From Symbiodinium natans (taxonomy: Eukaryota; Sar; Dinophyceae; Suessiales; Symbiodiniaceae), in NCBI GenBank assembly GCA_905221605.1, contig CAJNDS010002586.1:173501-237500 (forward strand): a DNA stretch of 64,000 bases, given 5' to 3'. Positions within the stretch are counted from its first letter, which is position 1; the number at the start of each line of letters is the position of its first letter. The position numbers were made by a program, and so were the translations under genes. Positions 52,301 to 63,954 of the stretch are shown here, one piece after another. The notes under the pieces are model-generated. The model made no database searches and was not told where the DNA came from. It saw nothing but the letters and a program-made list of their open reading frames with translations.

Positions 52301-52782
52301 CTGAGCTTCGCAATGGCAAATTTATTCTCTTTGCGTATGAACCAGCAGCTGCTTCTGATGCAAGGCCCCTTTGTTCCCCTTGACCCCTTGAACACCCCCG
52401 CAAGGTCCCCAGCCTGCCGGGGCCGATCGCAAAGAGTCAAGCAGACGCCCTGAACAGACGTGTTCAGATGGCCGAAGCTCCACAACTCTGCATCATTCTG
52501 CATCCAAACGAGGCCCCAAAACGTGCTCACCAAATATCTCTTTTGAAGAACCCTCGGTGCAGTAGAAAACAGAGCTTCAAAGCCTCGAACCGCTCTCGGG
52601 AGGCCGCTCTTCGGGTTGCCAGCTGCAGCCTCTGGGCACTCACTTTCGCTGCCGTCGCCACTTGTTCGAGCCTAGTCCTTGCTGCTACATGAATTGACAC
52701 CTGCCGCCCTCACGAACTTGTCACAGGTCAGAAATCTGGCTTGCTCTGCACGTCGAGAAAGCTATAAGGAAGAAAAAAACCA

Positions 52783-52813
<31 letters not shown>

Positions 52814-55800
52814 GAGACACACACACACACACACACACATCCCTTCAAACTACGTCTGAGGCGGCCTGCACCTCCGCCTCAGTCAGCAAGCGGCCGCCAG
52901 CTGGGCCTGGCTTCCGTGACGTGAGTACTTCGAGTCCACAGTCTGCCCCAACCATACAGAAGCAAGAACGAAAAAAGGAACACCTGCAGGATCCAGGCGC
53001 CGGAAGAACTCCGCCAGCTCAATCCTCTCGGCCTCTGGCAGCCTGACTCGCCCTATCCGATCAGAGCAGCATCAACCAATTCTCAATACAAGCAAGCCTC
53101 CAACTTCTTCAAGCTCCTACCATGCATACCAAGAAGCTCGCCACCCAAGCACAGCTCCTGCAACAGTACCCCAGGACTCGGCATCACGTTCTTCAGCACT
53201 TGCTCACCGACAGGCCGCATGTGGAGTTCACAATTGACAAAGCCCTTTGATGGAGTACGGCTATGGAGTCCTGCCACTCTGCTGCTGTCCGCAGCACCAC
53301 ATCCTGCGAGGCCTGGCCAAAGCGATTCTGCGCGCCCAAGTTGGTTTTTCTAGTCGGTTTTTTAGCAAAGGCCACACCATTCCTGCTCCCGCGCCCTCCC
53401 TCCCCCAAGCAACGCCTGCGACGCGAGGCTGCTGCGTGCTGCGACTGCACAGAGAAACACGGAAGCTTCAAGTTGCCACAATCGCTTTATCTGAAGGAAG
53501 GCAAGCGAGAGCGGGTACTCGGCATGACGTCTACTACAAAACGACAAATTCTCTCCGAAGCTCAGCAAGCTCAGCAGCCTTCTCTGCGTTCTGCCGAGGC
53601 CTCAGCGGCTGCCCGAGCGGCAGCCTGGCCCAGGGCAGGGAAAGAGGAGACAAAAATCCCTTCACAACACCGGGGTCCTCTTACTAGGCGAGACCTATAC
53701 TGATCAAGTTCATCGGGCTCAGTCCAAGTCTTATCATGTGTAGGCAATGGGCCGGGTGTCGGCTCCAGGCGCAACATGTTCAAGCAACATACAGAACAAA
53801 TAAACACTAAAATGTGTTTTCATAAAAAAAAAAAAAAAAAACGCTTCAAAACTCATTAGCACATGATGTGGCAATGCAAAATCAACTAACTCATCTGCTG
53901 CATGCTTATGCGACTTTGCAACCTTTTCCGCACACGATACGCCATCCCGCCTTGTAGCTCTCAACTCGGGCGCGCCCCTGCAAGCGAGGCCCCACAATGT
54001 CCCACAGGAAAGACGGTTGCAAACACCCGAAAAACCCGACCCGAAACCCTAAACCCTCTCTACCTGTGTATATTTAAGCCTTAATGGGTCGTGCTATGAT
54101 CATGGCTTTCTGGGGGGGGGGGGGGGGGGGGCTTAAGATTTCGGATTTGGGGCTTCAGATTTGGGATTTCGGGATTAGGATTTACGGTTTAGGGTTCAGG
54201 GGCCTCTGGGGCCTGGGATTTAGGATTTAGAGTTCAGGGGTTTCTCTGGGGCCTGTAAGATTGAAGAATCAGGATTTAGGATTCGGATTTCAGATTTTGC
54301 CGATTTAGGATGTAGGGTTTAGGATTGAGGATTTAAGATTTAGGATCCAGGATCTAGGGTTTGGGATTTAGGGTTCAGGAGCCGGATTTAGCATTCAGGG
54401 TCTAGGACTGAGGAGTTAGGATCTAGGATTTAGGATTTAGGATTTAGGATTTGGGATTTGGGATTTGTGATCTAGGATTTAGGATTTGGGATCTAGGATC
54501 TAGGGTTTGGGATTTAGGATTCAGGAGTCGGATTTAGGATTTAGGATTTAGGATTCGGAAGACTTCTTGGTCGTGTAATCTGACTTGTTTGGTTCATCCA
54601 TCGTGCTCTTGGGTTGGCGGCTCTGAGCCATTGGTTAGGCACGACGTGGTTGGAGGGTCAAGCTGCTATGGACCATCTAAACCGCCAACCCTCCTAAGCC
54701 CATATGGGCCCCGGGTCCGGGTGAGCTTCGAGCTTGGCTTGCTTCCTCATGCTCATATTCCCGAAATTTCTAGTCACTGGCTTCTCAAGCTTGGATCGTG
54801 CAAGCGGGTGGCATTGGCTCTAAAGATTCTACAGCTGTGAAAGTGAAGCGGACAACGATCGGAGCAACGGCACGTCTCGATCTCGATTGGAAATTTGGGG
54901 ACGAGAGGCGCTTCGGCCCTCAGCAATGAGCCAAACCCAAATAAACCCGCGAACAGCAAGCCACAACGAGACTCCGAAGGGCATCGCGAAACTTCGAAGG
55001 CACAAACTCGCAACCTACCTCGGGTCCCGCCGGTGCATGCCCCGCGGCATCGAGCCAAAACTCGATCTCGCCCGCCTCTCTGCTGAGAGCAGGCACCGCA
55101 GCTCAGCAGAAGCAGCATAGTTAGGAACTGCCAGCAGCTCATTGCAGTATAGTTGAGAACCATCAGAAGCTCATGATCATCTACCACTGGCAACGACAGG
55201 TACTCATCGGAACTACATGCTGCTAGAAGTAATCTTGAGCAATGCAGACAGGAACTATTCGCTACAGCCGGTAGGTCAGGCAAGTAGCAGTAGCAGCGGC
55301 AGCAGGAGGCAGGAGGAGCTGTAGTAGCAGTAGGAGCAGTGACAGTAGCAGTAGCAGTAGCAGTGCAGTAGAAGTAGCAGTAGCAGTATAGGAGTAGGAG
55401 TAGGCATGGAAGTAGGAGTAATAGTAGTCGTCGTCGTCGCCATAGTGAGGGTAGGAGCAGCCGTAGCAGACGTATGTGAGCATTGCACGCACACAGCTTC
55501 GGCCGCGTGAAAACATGTGCCTGCGCGGTCAGCATGTCCAGGCGATCCTTTCTCTCTGCCTAACGGCTCAGCTCTCAAGTGGCTGGAAGTGCGTCCACAT
55601 TTGACAGCTGGTTCTCAACGACACCTGCTCCCAAAGACACGATCTCTCAACTGGGACCCGGGCCTTTGTGGCCTCGAGGCGTTCCGTCTCCCGGCTCAGG
55701 GACTCAGCCTGGAAAGGACAGCCACAACTGCCATAACTGTCACAACTGCCACAAGCGCATGTAAAAGGAGAAGCAACCTGAAGCCTGAACAGGTAGCTCG

Positions 55801-58800
55801 AGTGTCAGACATGCGGCTTCAGTTATGTGCACCCTCGTATTGACTGTTGACTCTACCAAAGCCCCAGTGCTCCAAGTCAACGGCGGCACCTCCATGTTTC
55901 GAAGCTCAATCCTGGGAAGATCCCAAGCTCAGGTCTAAAAGGGGTGCTCAACATCAAGGCCTTTGGGAACAGTAAAGCAGTAACTCAGGCACACATACGA
56001 TTCGGTAGGTTTCTGGGACAAAGTCTCCCAACCGAGCTGCTCGTTCGCGTTGACGACAATGGTAGTTTGCAGCTCCGTCAGCTCCTGCTCCATTTGATGG
56101 ATCTCATCCTGGGCAGCTTTGAAACACTTGCGTGGAAAGCATGCATCAAATAGACCGCGTTCAGTCCTGTGCCCTTGGCTAACTCGATTAACTCGATGAG
56201 GGATCACAACTACAATTTCGGTTCAGAGAGGAGTGAACTCGAGGTTCATCGGCCTTCCCGGTGTGGTTTACCAAAAACTAGTTTTCGATGTCTTCCCTTT
56301 TCGACTTGTTTTCAAGGTGAACTTAGAACTCATGCTTGTGCTTTTTACGTGTAGATCAGGTGGCATGTTCTTCCTGATTTCTGTTGTGGGCCTCCAGGCT
56401 TTCACGGCAACTTGGGTTTTGGGTTGTTTACAGCTGAACCGCAAACTCAAGCCGGAGCGTGAACCTCCCTGCCTCGGCTATAAGGTTTAGGGTTCAGGAC
56501 CCAACCGTGAAACTCAAACCTCACACTGGCAACATGGCCATACTGGGTACTCGTCGTGCGGGCATGGATGCTCTGGAATTCCGCGCGCACTGGTAACATG
56601 GACGCAATCATCGGACACGGCTTGTAACAAAAAACAACCTGACAAACTGCCTGCCACGCGCCTGGTACGTGAAACCAGGCAAGTGTAAAAACGCTACTCT
56701 CCGCAGTGCGAAGGGTTCCGGCCCCAATTAGGCAAGATTTGAAGAGGAGAATGCGCGCAAAAACATGGAGAGAGAAAAAACGGAGCAGCGAAAGCAGAGA
56801 GTCCAAAAAATGGTCCAAAAACCTCGCCAGAACCAGTAGGTCCGTCCTTTCGCAAGGGCTTGATGCAAGCGGCCTTTTTCTTTTAGCCTCAAGAGACACT
56901 CAGGAGGGAAGAGTACGCTAAAAAAATGCAAAAAAGAGGAGGGAAAGAGGGGGACCGCTTTGAGGCCTCCGAGAGAACGCTCACAAAAAAACGCTTCAAT
57001 TAGCAAAAAAAGAGAGAGGGGAGTGAGGGGAGGGGGGGGGAAGTAACAGGGGGGAAGAGTGGTGCTCACTTAGATCGATATATAACTTCTGCATGAGTCG
57101 ACTCAGGAGCCCGTAAACGACTACACAAGGAGATCAAATGGGCTCCAATATGGGCTCCAAACCATCTGTGGGGAAATGTCTCAAAAAAGATCCGCGAAGT
57201 CGGGGCGCGCCGGAATCACAACCGTACATACGTACGTCCCAAGTCGTTCTGCAGAGCCGTTTCAAGCAATTCTCATCAATTTATCACCAGATTCCCTGTG
57301 CGAAGCATGTCAGGTCTATCGTGCGTGGGGATGGAGGGCGGGTTCGATTCAGGTTGCAAGGCTTGACTTCAGCGGTCGCGACAAGAAGACCTGCAGTGAA
57401 GGATATACGAGGAATCGCCAGACCAGACCAGAACATTTACTTTCCGAATCCTTTCAGCCTCAATCCTGAAGCCCCTACCCGGACTGTCAAGCAAAACCTG
57501 CCGGATGCATTGCAACACCAACAAAAGGAGAAACTCTTGCAATGGGAGGAATGCAGTTGGCTTCCTAACACAGGCAACTCAAGAAAACCGTTCAACCCTC
57601 GAAGAAGCTGCAACAAAATGATGACCCAAAATGGCCCCAGCACACTGAATAGCGCCTCCACGAAAGGCAGCTGCGCCAGCTGCGCCCGGAGCTCCGTGAT
57701 TTCAGCGAGCTGCGCCTCAACCAACATGTCAATGCCAGAAACATCAGAAACTCGTCACTGGCACGCGCACACGTGCGCGCGCACACACACACACAGAGAG
57801 ACACACAGAGACACACACAGACAGCACGCATGCACACACATGTCACCCGCTGGAGGGGTGGTAGGGGTAACTCCTCGAGCCTGAAGAGGCTCCGAACCAA
57901 TCCTTCCAACCTTCTAAAGCAACTGCTGGAAATGGCTAAGCAGGCCGAGGCTGAAGTTCCGTGCTGAGGTCCAACCCGACAACCTCCTTGGTAGGCTGAG
58001 CCTCGCCTCGCCGGCCCTCCGGAGGCGCTCCAGAAGCACCGTCGGGACCTAAGAGTCTCCCCGGCTCCCCGTAAGGAAAGATTTCAAGATTTGAGGGGAA
58101 CAGAGGGAAGGAGAGAGGGAGGGGAGGGAGCGGGGTTGAAGGGAATGGTCGCCGAAAAATGCAGCACGGCAGCTTCCACAAAGTTCTCGTCACCAGTGGC
58201 CAGGATTGTTTCCCAGGGGTCTTCCTCTGGTGCGGCCAGGCGGGGCAAGCTTGTGCTCTGCAGCTTGGACATGGATAGTGAGCAAGTCTGCAACAACAAT
58301 CAAAAGTTGCTTTGGAACACAAACTTCAATGAAGAGTGGAGCGGCTCTTCATGCGGGAGAAGACTTGTGATCCCTGAAAACAAAAACTTTTGCACCCGCC
58401 CAGCCTGCGGCCCACCCAGCACGGACGAGCCCTAGCAAAGGCAGGTTCGCAGTCCAAGTGCTACTTTGCGGCGAGACCGGTTGAGCAGAATCTGCTTGAA
58501 GCTTGAAAACATGCGCTGTATACCCGTGAACACGTGTGAACAGACGTAGTTTCACAGAGCGCCACGAGGCCTGTGCAGGCGACGGATTCGGGCACAGTGG
58601 CACTCCAGGCTTTGGCCATGCACCTGAGGCTCTTGGGGGCTCTGGGCTCCGAATGGCTCCGATACCGAAACCCCAACTGAAACAGGCGCGATACGTCGCG
58701 CATGAAGATGCTGACGATCACATCGAGCGCCGCTCACGCAACTCACTGCAGAAGTGGCACTTCTTTGCGCGCCCTTGCCGCTTCCCCACGCGTCCTGCGC

Positions 58801-61800
58801 CAAGAGTTGGAATGTAGAGCTATGCATGACAGCAAACGGCTAGCATTTCTCGCAGAAGGGATGTGAGAGGAGAATCAACAAGCGTTCAAGTTCAACGTCA
58901 ACTCTGCCTACCAGCAATCCGCAGCACGACTTGACATATCCTGAACTATCTTGACGCCCATTCGCACTCTCAGCTTGAGCATTCTTTAGCGATTCGCTCC
59001 CAGCCTCCTCGGCCCAACGTAGTAGCCGTGAGGCCTTCACTAGGAAGTTAACAAACACACCGTGGTCAGGCACTTCGACGCAGCCAGAACCAGAAAGGGG
59101 CTTCAGACCACCTGCATTGCTGCATCCCCCGCCGCGCCTCGCGCTCCAGGTCCGGAGCGACCTCGCGACTTGGGAGGGGCACACCCTCAATCCATCAACA
59201 TTCTCAGGCCATTTTGTGGAAAGAGGCTGCACTCGAGGTGCATTCTGGGTTCTTGGCGGCTTCGAAGCTGTGGCATAATCTCAGCCCCAAAAAAAAACCT
59301 CTCTCCCTGCAATTACATGCAGACACCTGCCGCGGCCAGCGCCGGTCGATCTGCGAGAAGTTGTCCGCCATAGGGTGAGAAAGCCCCCCAGGTTTGCTTT
59401 TCCACAAGAGACGTTGTTAATTTGAGGGGGTGGCTACTGAGCTGCTGTTCAGAGGGTCAGGTGTGGCGGTGGAGCACCTCCGGCACTCTTCCTGGTGCTC
59501 AGTGCTCAGAGCAGCTGAAGGCAAGACATAAGGCGCAACATTGGAAGTAAGCAATACATACAGTGCCCAGAGTGCCCAGAGTGCCCAACAAAAGAGGAGC
59601 CTCTTGGTGGTCTGTTGACCTGTTTCGCAGTTTCCTCGTTGCTCGGGCCCAAACGGCCTTGTCGTGGAGAGATGCGGAGACATGTCACCCACACAACATC
59701 TGACAGCCCTTCCCAATCCCAGAAACTTACAGAAACATACAGAAGCCCAGGCCCCCATTCCAGAGCCCGGGACTTTGCAGTTTTGAGAGCCTGATCGGCC
59801 ACAGCCGCGCCATCACGGGAAGGCCGCTTCGGACTGGGGATCCCTACGTCAGAGACTCAGAGCCTAGCATCGCTTAGGCACGGCCTTCCCGGATGTTTCT
59901 GCCCTACGACGGCATGGGTCCAAGGATCGCGGGCTGGGCCAAACTTTGCGAACTCTACGAACTTTACGAACTGCACGTTTGGGCCGATGAAGATCGCTCT
60001 TCCTGGCTGGACTTCTGACGACATCAGGTCTTTATGCCGGTCGCATACTGACATGACTTCATTGAATGACTTAGAAGCTCTGCGACTCTCAATAGGTCCC
60101 GCCAAAACGATTTCCGTGATTTCAATACGGCGATATGTGGCGATTGCCCTCGCTCCTTGGACGACGGGGGGAGCGACGGAAACCAATCTCCTCTCGAGAC
60201 CTGGTGTACGCCTTTCGGCTTCGCTAGTCGCCAGAAAAAGCATAGTATACTAGAACTCCAGATCACCCTGACATCCCTGACTCTCTACCCAGGCACGTTG
60301 GCGTTTGCGCCGCTCCCAGGGCATGGACAAATGCAGACGAATTCTGTAGGCAAGGAAACGAAATGGGAACTGCACTTCTTCCGTCCGACTTAGCCCCATC
60401 TGCTGCAGTTCTGCTGCACGGTGCTGGCCCTCTCCCACGAACAGTTCCCACAAAGCGCCGGCGCAGCAAGACGTCTGTCGTGCTGGGTCAACGAGAATTC
60501 GAACATGAAGTCACCGGGACGAGATGGCAAGAGGGGACTGGGGCCTGTCATGAGTCATGCCATAAAGGCCCATGGAGGTCTTCCAGCTTTTTTGACTTTG
60601 TCCCGCAACTACGTCTGCCTGGAGATCCCCACTCCCATTGCCTTCACACCCCCATGACATGCACTGTACAATGCTGAAATGATACTAAAATGTGCCCCAA
60701 GTGTGCTGCTGGTCAAGCAGTCCTTGCACGTAAGCTGAGTCAGGCACGGTACACCTTCGGAACCCTGAGAGCGGCTTCACAAAGCAACCCTGCTGCAGGC
60801 GCCAAGCCAGCTACGTGCAGTAAGACTGCTCCCTTGTTGAAAATTGTGGAGGTCCTCTTCTCACATCTCTGCTGCCTCGCCGCCCTCGGAAGACAAGACT
60901 CTTCTCTTGCGAGATCTGGGGGAAGCTCGAGGCACAACCTGATTCGAACACCCTGTTCAGCCTGTCCTACAATAATCGAGCTATGCTGTGAGGGCCATTG
61001 GCCTCGTGAATTCGGGTGGGGTGGTAACTGCTGCACAGCAAGGGCATGGGCGCAGAACCCGGTGGCCTGCGCATGGTACGCAGCAGCGAATCCGACCCGC
61101 GGAGCACGGGCATCGAACACTGTGTAGTACCTTGGCTCAATATGGCCCACAGAGTGCCCCTCTGGGGGGTGCCCCTCTTTGGCGGTTGCTGCCCACTTCC
61201 ACGTATAGACTCAGTAGACCAGAGAGCAAGAGGCCCCAGCGACCCCTTCGAAGCAACCGGCCTCTGCAGCACCGGCTCCCCGAGGATCAGCGTCTTCGGG
61301 TGGAGCGGCTCTGGCAGGTCGATGTGCATCAACATGGGTACCTTTTCCATTCTTCTTCTTCGAGAGGGCTGGTCTGTGCTGGCTTCTCGCCCTTCTGGCG
61401 AAATGCAGTGCGCAAAAACTCAGGGCCACACGCAGCTTGGGGCTTCGGTGGCTTCGGGCTCTGCCGAAGCGAGCGCAGCACCTGGTCTTGCCATGCCCAC
61501 GAGCTTTGCACTCTGTGCCGGCTTCATTCCCTTTCTTGTGTTGAGCCTTCTCAACAGCTTTCGGCTTTCACATGTTCCTCATTATCTGTATGTATGTATG
61601 TATGTAGGTAGGTAGGTATCTGTCTTATCTATTAGCTATGCATATGTCCGTGGAAAATTTGTTGGGGAGCAAACGATTGAGGTTATTTGAAGCGAAGCGC
61701 TGCGAAAACCTTGCTCATCGATGTCTACAGATGAAGCTTGAACGGGACTCCAAGCCCCAAACAACCCCAAACTGTCTGCTCTACCAAGCCGACGCCTGAG

Positions 61801-63492
61801 GACAGCAGCATGTTGTTGCTGCTAGCGTTGCTCTGCACCTGTGTTCCAAGTGGCTTCAATGATTCATACCCCGAACCTCTCAAGGGTTGAGGGCACGGGC
61901 TTGAGGGGGTGACAGGTCGGAGCATAGACGCTCGGCACTGCCAGCAATTTGCACCTGATCCTTGAGTTGGGAAAGCCCTGGCAATGTCACGACCTTTTGC
62001 TTGGACGGCTTGGTCCCTGACCTCTGACGCTTTTGGAGGGACTTGCGAATCGTCCCGCGTCTCGCTGGTCTCCGCTGAATCTGGCAATCCAAGCTTGCTG
62101 ATTTGCATGCAGAAAGCTGCTAATAAGCTGCGAATACAGTCATACACTTGCATAAAGGGAGAGCACTACATCGCGAGCATCGGTCTCTGGTGCAAGGCAC
62201 CCTCGTCAATAAACTCCAGGCGGGCAATGTCCGAAGGATCCAGGATTACCTGACGGCAGTATGTTGCAGTGGCTACAGGTTGCCCTTTATGTTGCGCCTC
62301 CTGTTGCATTCCTACAGCCTCGAGACAGTTCTTCATGTTTCCCCCCCCATCCACCAACCACAGCTTCCTCAAACCTCCATCCCTGGTCGTTCCCCTTTGG
62401 CCAGGCCACTGTGAAGTTGCCAAGGTCGATCTCCAGCCTTGGGCCAGGGCCGCGGCAGCTGCCTGACATAGCACACTTGAGGACACTTGAGGACACTAGT
62501 GCTTCGAATGCTTCGGCTTAGACAGGCTGCAGGAGGTTAAGGAAGTTAGCATGGCTTCGCCGATTGGTGCAATTGCGCTACTTGCACCTTGACATAGCTT
62601 GAAATGCTTTGCCACTCCGAGCGTGTTGCAACGTGCACACGGTGCACACCGGCATCTTTTTGGGCGAGAAGCGGCTCCAGCAACGCGATCTGCAAAGGTC
62701 TTCTGTGTCAAGGGCACTACAGTCGCCCCGATGCGGTAGTCCCTATGCGATGAGCCACACCGCAGGCACGCCCTTGAAGCTACACCAGCCCGTGCGCGGC
62801 CTGTGGAGACAATCACTTATCAAAGTAGCCAGCAGGGTCGCCAGCGGCGATGGGAAGAGATTGAGGTCTGATCATGAACTGCAAAAAGCACAGACAGGAA
62901 AGCTGGCACAGTTAAAATCTCTCATGTAGAGCTCGACTGGGCTAGCGCTGGAAGAAAAACATGACAAACGAATGATCGGCCGTATCTCTCCAAAGGCAGG
63001 GAGAGCACGTCGGGCACCGCGTCCAGCAGCTCGAGCTGCGTCCAGAACTTGAAGATCCTCGAGTCTAGCAGCAAAGCCCGCGAAAGTGCGGCCACCCTTG
63101 GTGAAGCCGGCCCGCGTAATCCACGTTGTATCGCGTGGCGCTCCTGCGCGCTCCGGCATGTTCCTGTGTGCCCGGCACGACGACGTGAGGCGCGCAGCCA
63201 CTGCGCGAACGAAGGTAACTGTCCAGGCCTGTTCACTCACGCGCACATCTCAGAATCCAAGCGGAGAACCCGCCATGCCTCAGACTCACGAACCACTCAA
63301 ACTCACACACCCACACACACACACACGAGGAGAAATCCGTGAAGCGCAGGACACGAGGTGAACGTATGACCCACAAATATTGCAGCAGCTTCTCCACTTG
63401 GCAGCTGAGACACTCTCTTTGACAGCATTCTGCCACTGGTTCAAGCCAGCAAGGAACTCCTCGCTGGCAGTGAAGCCCGCACCCTTCCACCG
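48424..63492 (-). CDS. Gene C: coiled-coil and EF-hand-like protein, unidentified
   Basis: This minus-strand gene has a well-supported 3' end at the TAA at 48424-48426 and exon-like segments up to the right edge. Upstream exons are mostly coiled coil. Nearer the C terminus come an acidic PEDDDD segment, SEP repeats, and an EF-hand-like helix-loop-helix (ILAEIQRDDDGDGFTKE then EWMEFFQEDGDIDDEE), suggesting calcium-responsive behaviour by inference. I do not recognise the protein. The 5' end is not defined, and the exons beyond about 58.3 kb could belong to another gene. Donors are again a mixture of GC, GT and GA. Confidence 0.55.
48950..50328 (-). CDS. Gene C: EF-hand-like exons
   Basis: The exons are 50233-50328 (ASSARALEEEDILSDSIRQM then QRSHLILAEIQR; GA donor), 50153-50182 (DDDGDGFTKE; GC donor), about 49367-49459 (EWMEFFQEDGDIDDEELCNA then LHTFENFL) and about 48965-49017 (EMKVLDVLLDKMDVS). 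The first three are in phase and together read like an E helix, a DxDxDG loop and an F helix. The loop has Asp at positions 1, 3 and 5 and Gly at 6, but it appears one residue shorter than the canonical 12, so Glu falls early. A second, imperfect loop-like stretch (EDGDIDDEE) follows. Confidence 0.62.
49237..49310. repeat. (CA)n microsatellite
   Basis: More than 30 CA units with some CG interruptions on the left, in a gene C intron. Confidence 0.95.
50420..50772 (-). CDS. Gene C: acidic and SEP-repeat exons
   Basis: 50699-50772 reads PEDDDDAGAAEDCLVLEKCK then RQLD (GC donor). 50613-50663 reads SSLSAPRPNLSAALQA (GA donor). 50420-50561 is an unusually long 47-codon exon: VETKTFQAKMLGLLAEAESE, then SEP repeats, then KAEDKAEAGLPDFALQK (GT donor). 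The phases match and they run in phase into the exon at 50328. The SEP run comes from a 9-bp DNA repeat. Confidence 0.65.
51400..51480. repeat. CAGTATAC-type short tandem repeat
   Basis: CAGTATAC, CAGCATAC and CAACGATA units alternate over about 80 bases. The stretch 50.9-52.5 kb around it holds only weak frames. The best is a plus-strand one at 51572-51832 (REKLQLEGPPVPGSAVRPWK), which I do not call as a gene. Confidence 0.7.
52075..52200. repeat. Degenerate telomere-like tract, G strand
   Basis: GGGTTGAGGGTTGAGGGTTT, GAGGGTTGAGGGG and GGGTTTAGGGCTTCAGGGG give a decayed TTTAGGG-like array. Orientation is opposite to the tracts at 22, 29, 32 and 40 kb. Confidence 0.75.
52584..53350 (-). CDS. 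Gene C exons at 52.6-53.4 kb
   Basis: 52584-52671 reads LEQVATAAKVSAQRLQLATR then RAASRERFE (29 codons, GC donor). 52984-53042 reads LPEAERIELAEFFRRLDPA (GT donor). About 52850-52905 reads GRLLTEAEVQAAS. About 53095-53230 reads MRPVGEQVLKNVMPSPGVLL then QELCLGGELLGMHG. About 53250-53330 reads NRFGQASQDVVLRTAAEWQD. The first two have clean splice sites; the limits of the others are approximate. Confidence 0.55.
52779..52840. repeat. Poly(A) then (CA)n tract
   Basis: About 17 A residues are followed by ACACACAGAGACACAC units. On the gene C strand this is a GT tract followed by poly(T), upstream of the exon at 52671. Confidence 0.92.
53546..58224 (-). CDS. Gene C coiled-coil exons at 53.5-58.2 kb
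   Basis: The exons are 58153-58224 (EDPWETILATGDENFVEAAV then LHFS; GC donor), 57656-57715 (AQLAEITELRAQLAQLPFVE; GC), 56055-56108 (DEIHQMEQELTELQTTIV; GT), 55664-55708 (AESLSRETERLEATK; GC) and 53546-53590 (NAEKAAELAELRREF; GT). The 57.7, 56.1 and 55.7 kb exons are all phase 0 at both ends and form a continuous coiled coil. The region 53.75-55.6 kb between them is repeat-rich and holds no supported exon. Confidence 0.6.
53820..53842. repeat. Poly(A) tract
   Basis: About 18 consecutive A residues on the plus strand. A CATAAA motif precedes it. No exon was found next to it. Confidence 0.85.
54030..54565. repeat. Telomere-like array of TTTAGGG and TTTAGGA variants with a G homopolymer
   Basis: A short C-strand piece (AACCCTAAACCC, about 54040-54058) is followed by about 20 G residues (54111-54131). 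Then comes a long G-strand array built mainly from GGATTTA, GGATTTG and GGGTTTA/GGGTTCA heptamers to about 54558. The strand switch on either side of the G run is visible. It is the longest telomere-like array in the window and is dominated by the TTTAGGA variant. Confidence 0.85.
55266..55445. repeat. AGC/AGT trinucleotide-type repeat
   Basis: GCAGTAGCAGTAG units with AGGAGTAGGAGT variants run over about 180 bases. Leucine- and tyrosine-rich minus-strand frames across it are repeat artefacts. Confidence 0.85.
57773..57842. repeat. (CA)n with CAGAGA interruptions
   Basis: CACACACAGAGACACACAGAGACACACAC-like sequence beside the gene C exon at 57656-57715, on its acceptor side. Confidence 0.9.
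58715..60240 (-). CDS. Coding-like minus-strand segments, gene C or a neighbour
   Basis: Segments are about 58715-58810 (GAGRVGKRQGRAKKCHFCSE), about 58952-59080 (DHGVFVNFLVKASRLLRWAE then EAGSESLKNAQAES) and about 59950-60160. In the last, two overlapping frames are open (RAIATYRRIEITEIVLAGPI or LKSRKSFWRDLLRVAELLSH). I could not fix splice sites, so exon limits are approximate. Confidence 0.35.
61225..63492 (-). CDS. Coding-like minus-strand exons near the right edge
   Basis: Pieces are about 63390-63492 (GAGFTASEEFLAGLNQWQNA then VKESVS), about 62965-63070 (SRIFKFWTQLELLDAVPDVL then SLPLERYG), about 62365-62437 (LEIDLGNFTVAWPKGNDQ), about 62175-62249 (VILDPSDIARLEFIDEGALH), about 61945-62045 (KRQRSGTKPSKQKVVTLPGL) and about 61225-61470 (FRQKGEKPAQTSPLEEEEWK and PEPLHPKTLILGEPVLQRP). 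Acceptors are AG followed by G in several. The protein is not recognised. These could be the 5' part of gene C or a separate gene extending past 64,000. Confidence 0.4.
61590..61618. repeat. TATG/TAGG tetranucleotide tract
   Basis: Four TATG units run into three TAGG units. Confidence 0.85.
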
Positions 63493-63845
63493 GATCATAG
63501 GCTAGGAGCGATATGCAGCAATACAGGCAGGCGCACGAAGGGCATGCCAATTTGGGGGGGGCAGACGAGTTGGGGGGCTGCTGAAGGTCGGCATCAAACT
63601 TTGAACCAATTTCTTTCTCCCAAGTCCTTGCACCTTGCAACAAATTCACACAAGTCACACGAAGTCCTGCTGATTGATTCGGCCCGACCGGTCTTCGTCG
63701 AATTCCTCCAGCAAAAAGTCCTGGGTGTCCAGAAATTTGTGCCGTCGTCATGGGTCCCTTTGATTCACGGGTACTGCTGGTTTGCTGCCAGGTCAGAATT
63801 GGACATGTGCACTGTATGCCTGTTAGCTTCGTCTGCGTGTGCTTG

Positions 63846-63954
63846 TGTGTGTGTGTGTGTGTGTGTGTGTGGTGTGCGTGTGTGCGTGTGTGCATGTGTG
63901 CATGTGTGCATGTCCGTGTCCGTGTCTGTGTCCGTGTCTGTGTCCGTGTCTGTG

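Noticed and set aside
57335-57370. Possible tRNA B box GGGTTCGATTC
   Set aside because: No A box or acceptor stem upstream; an isolated match.
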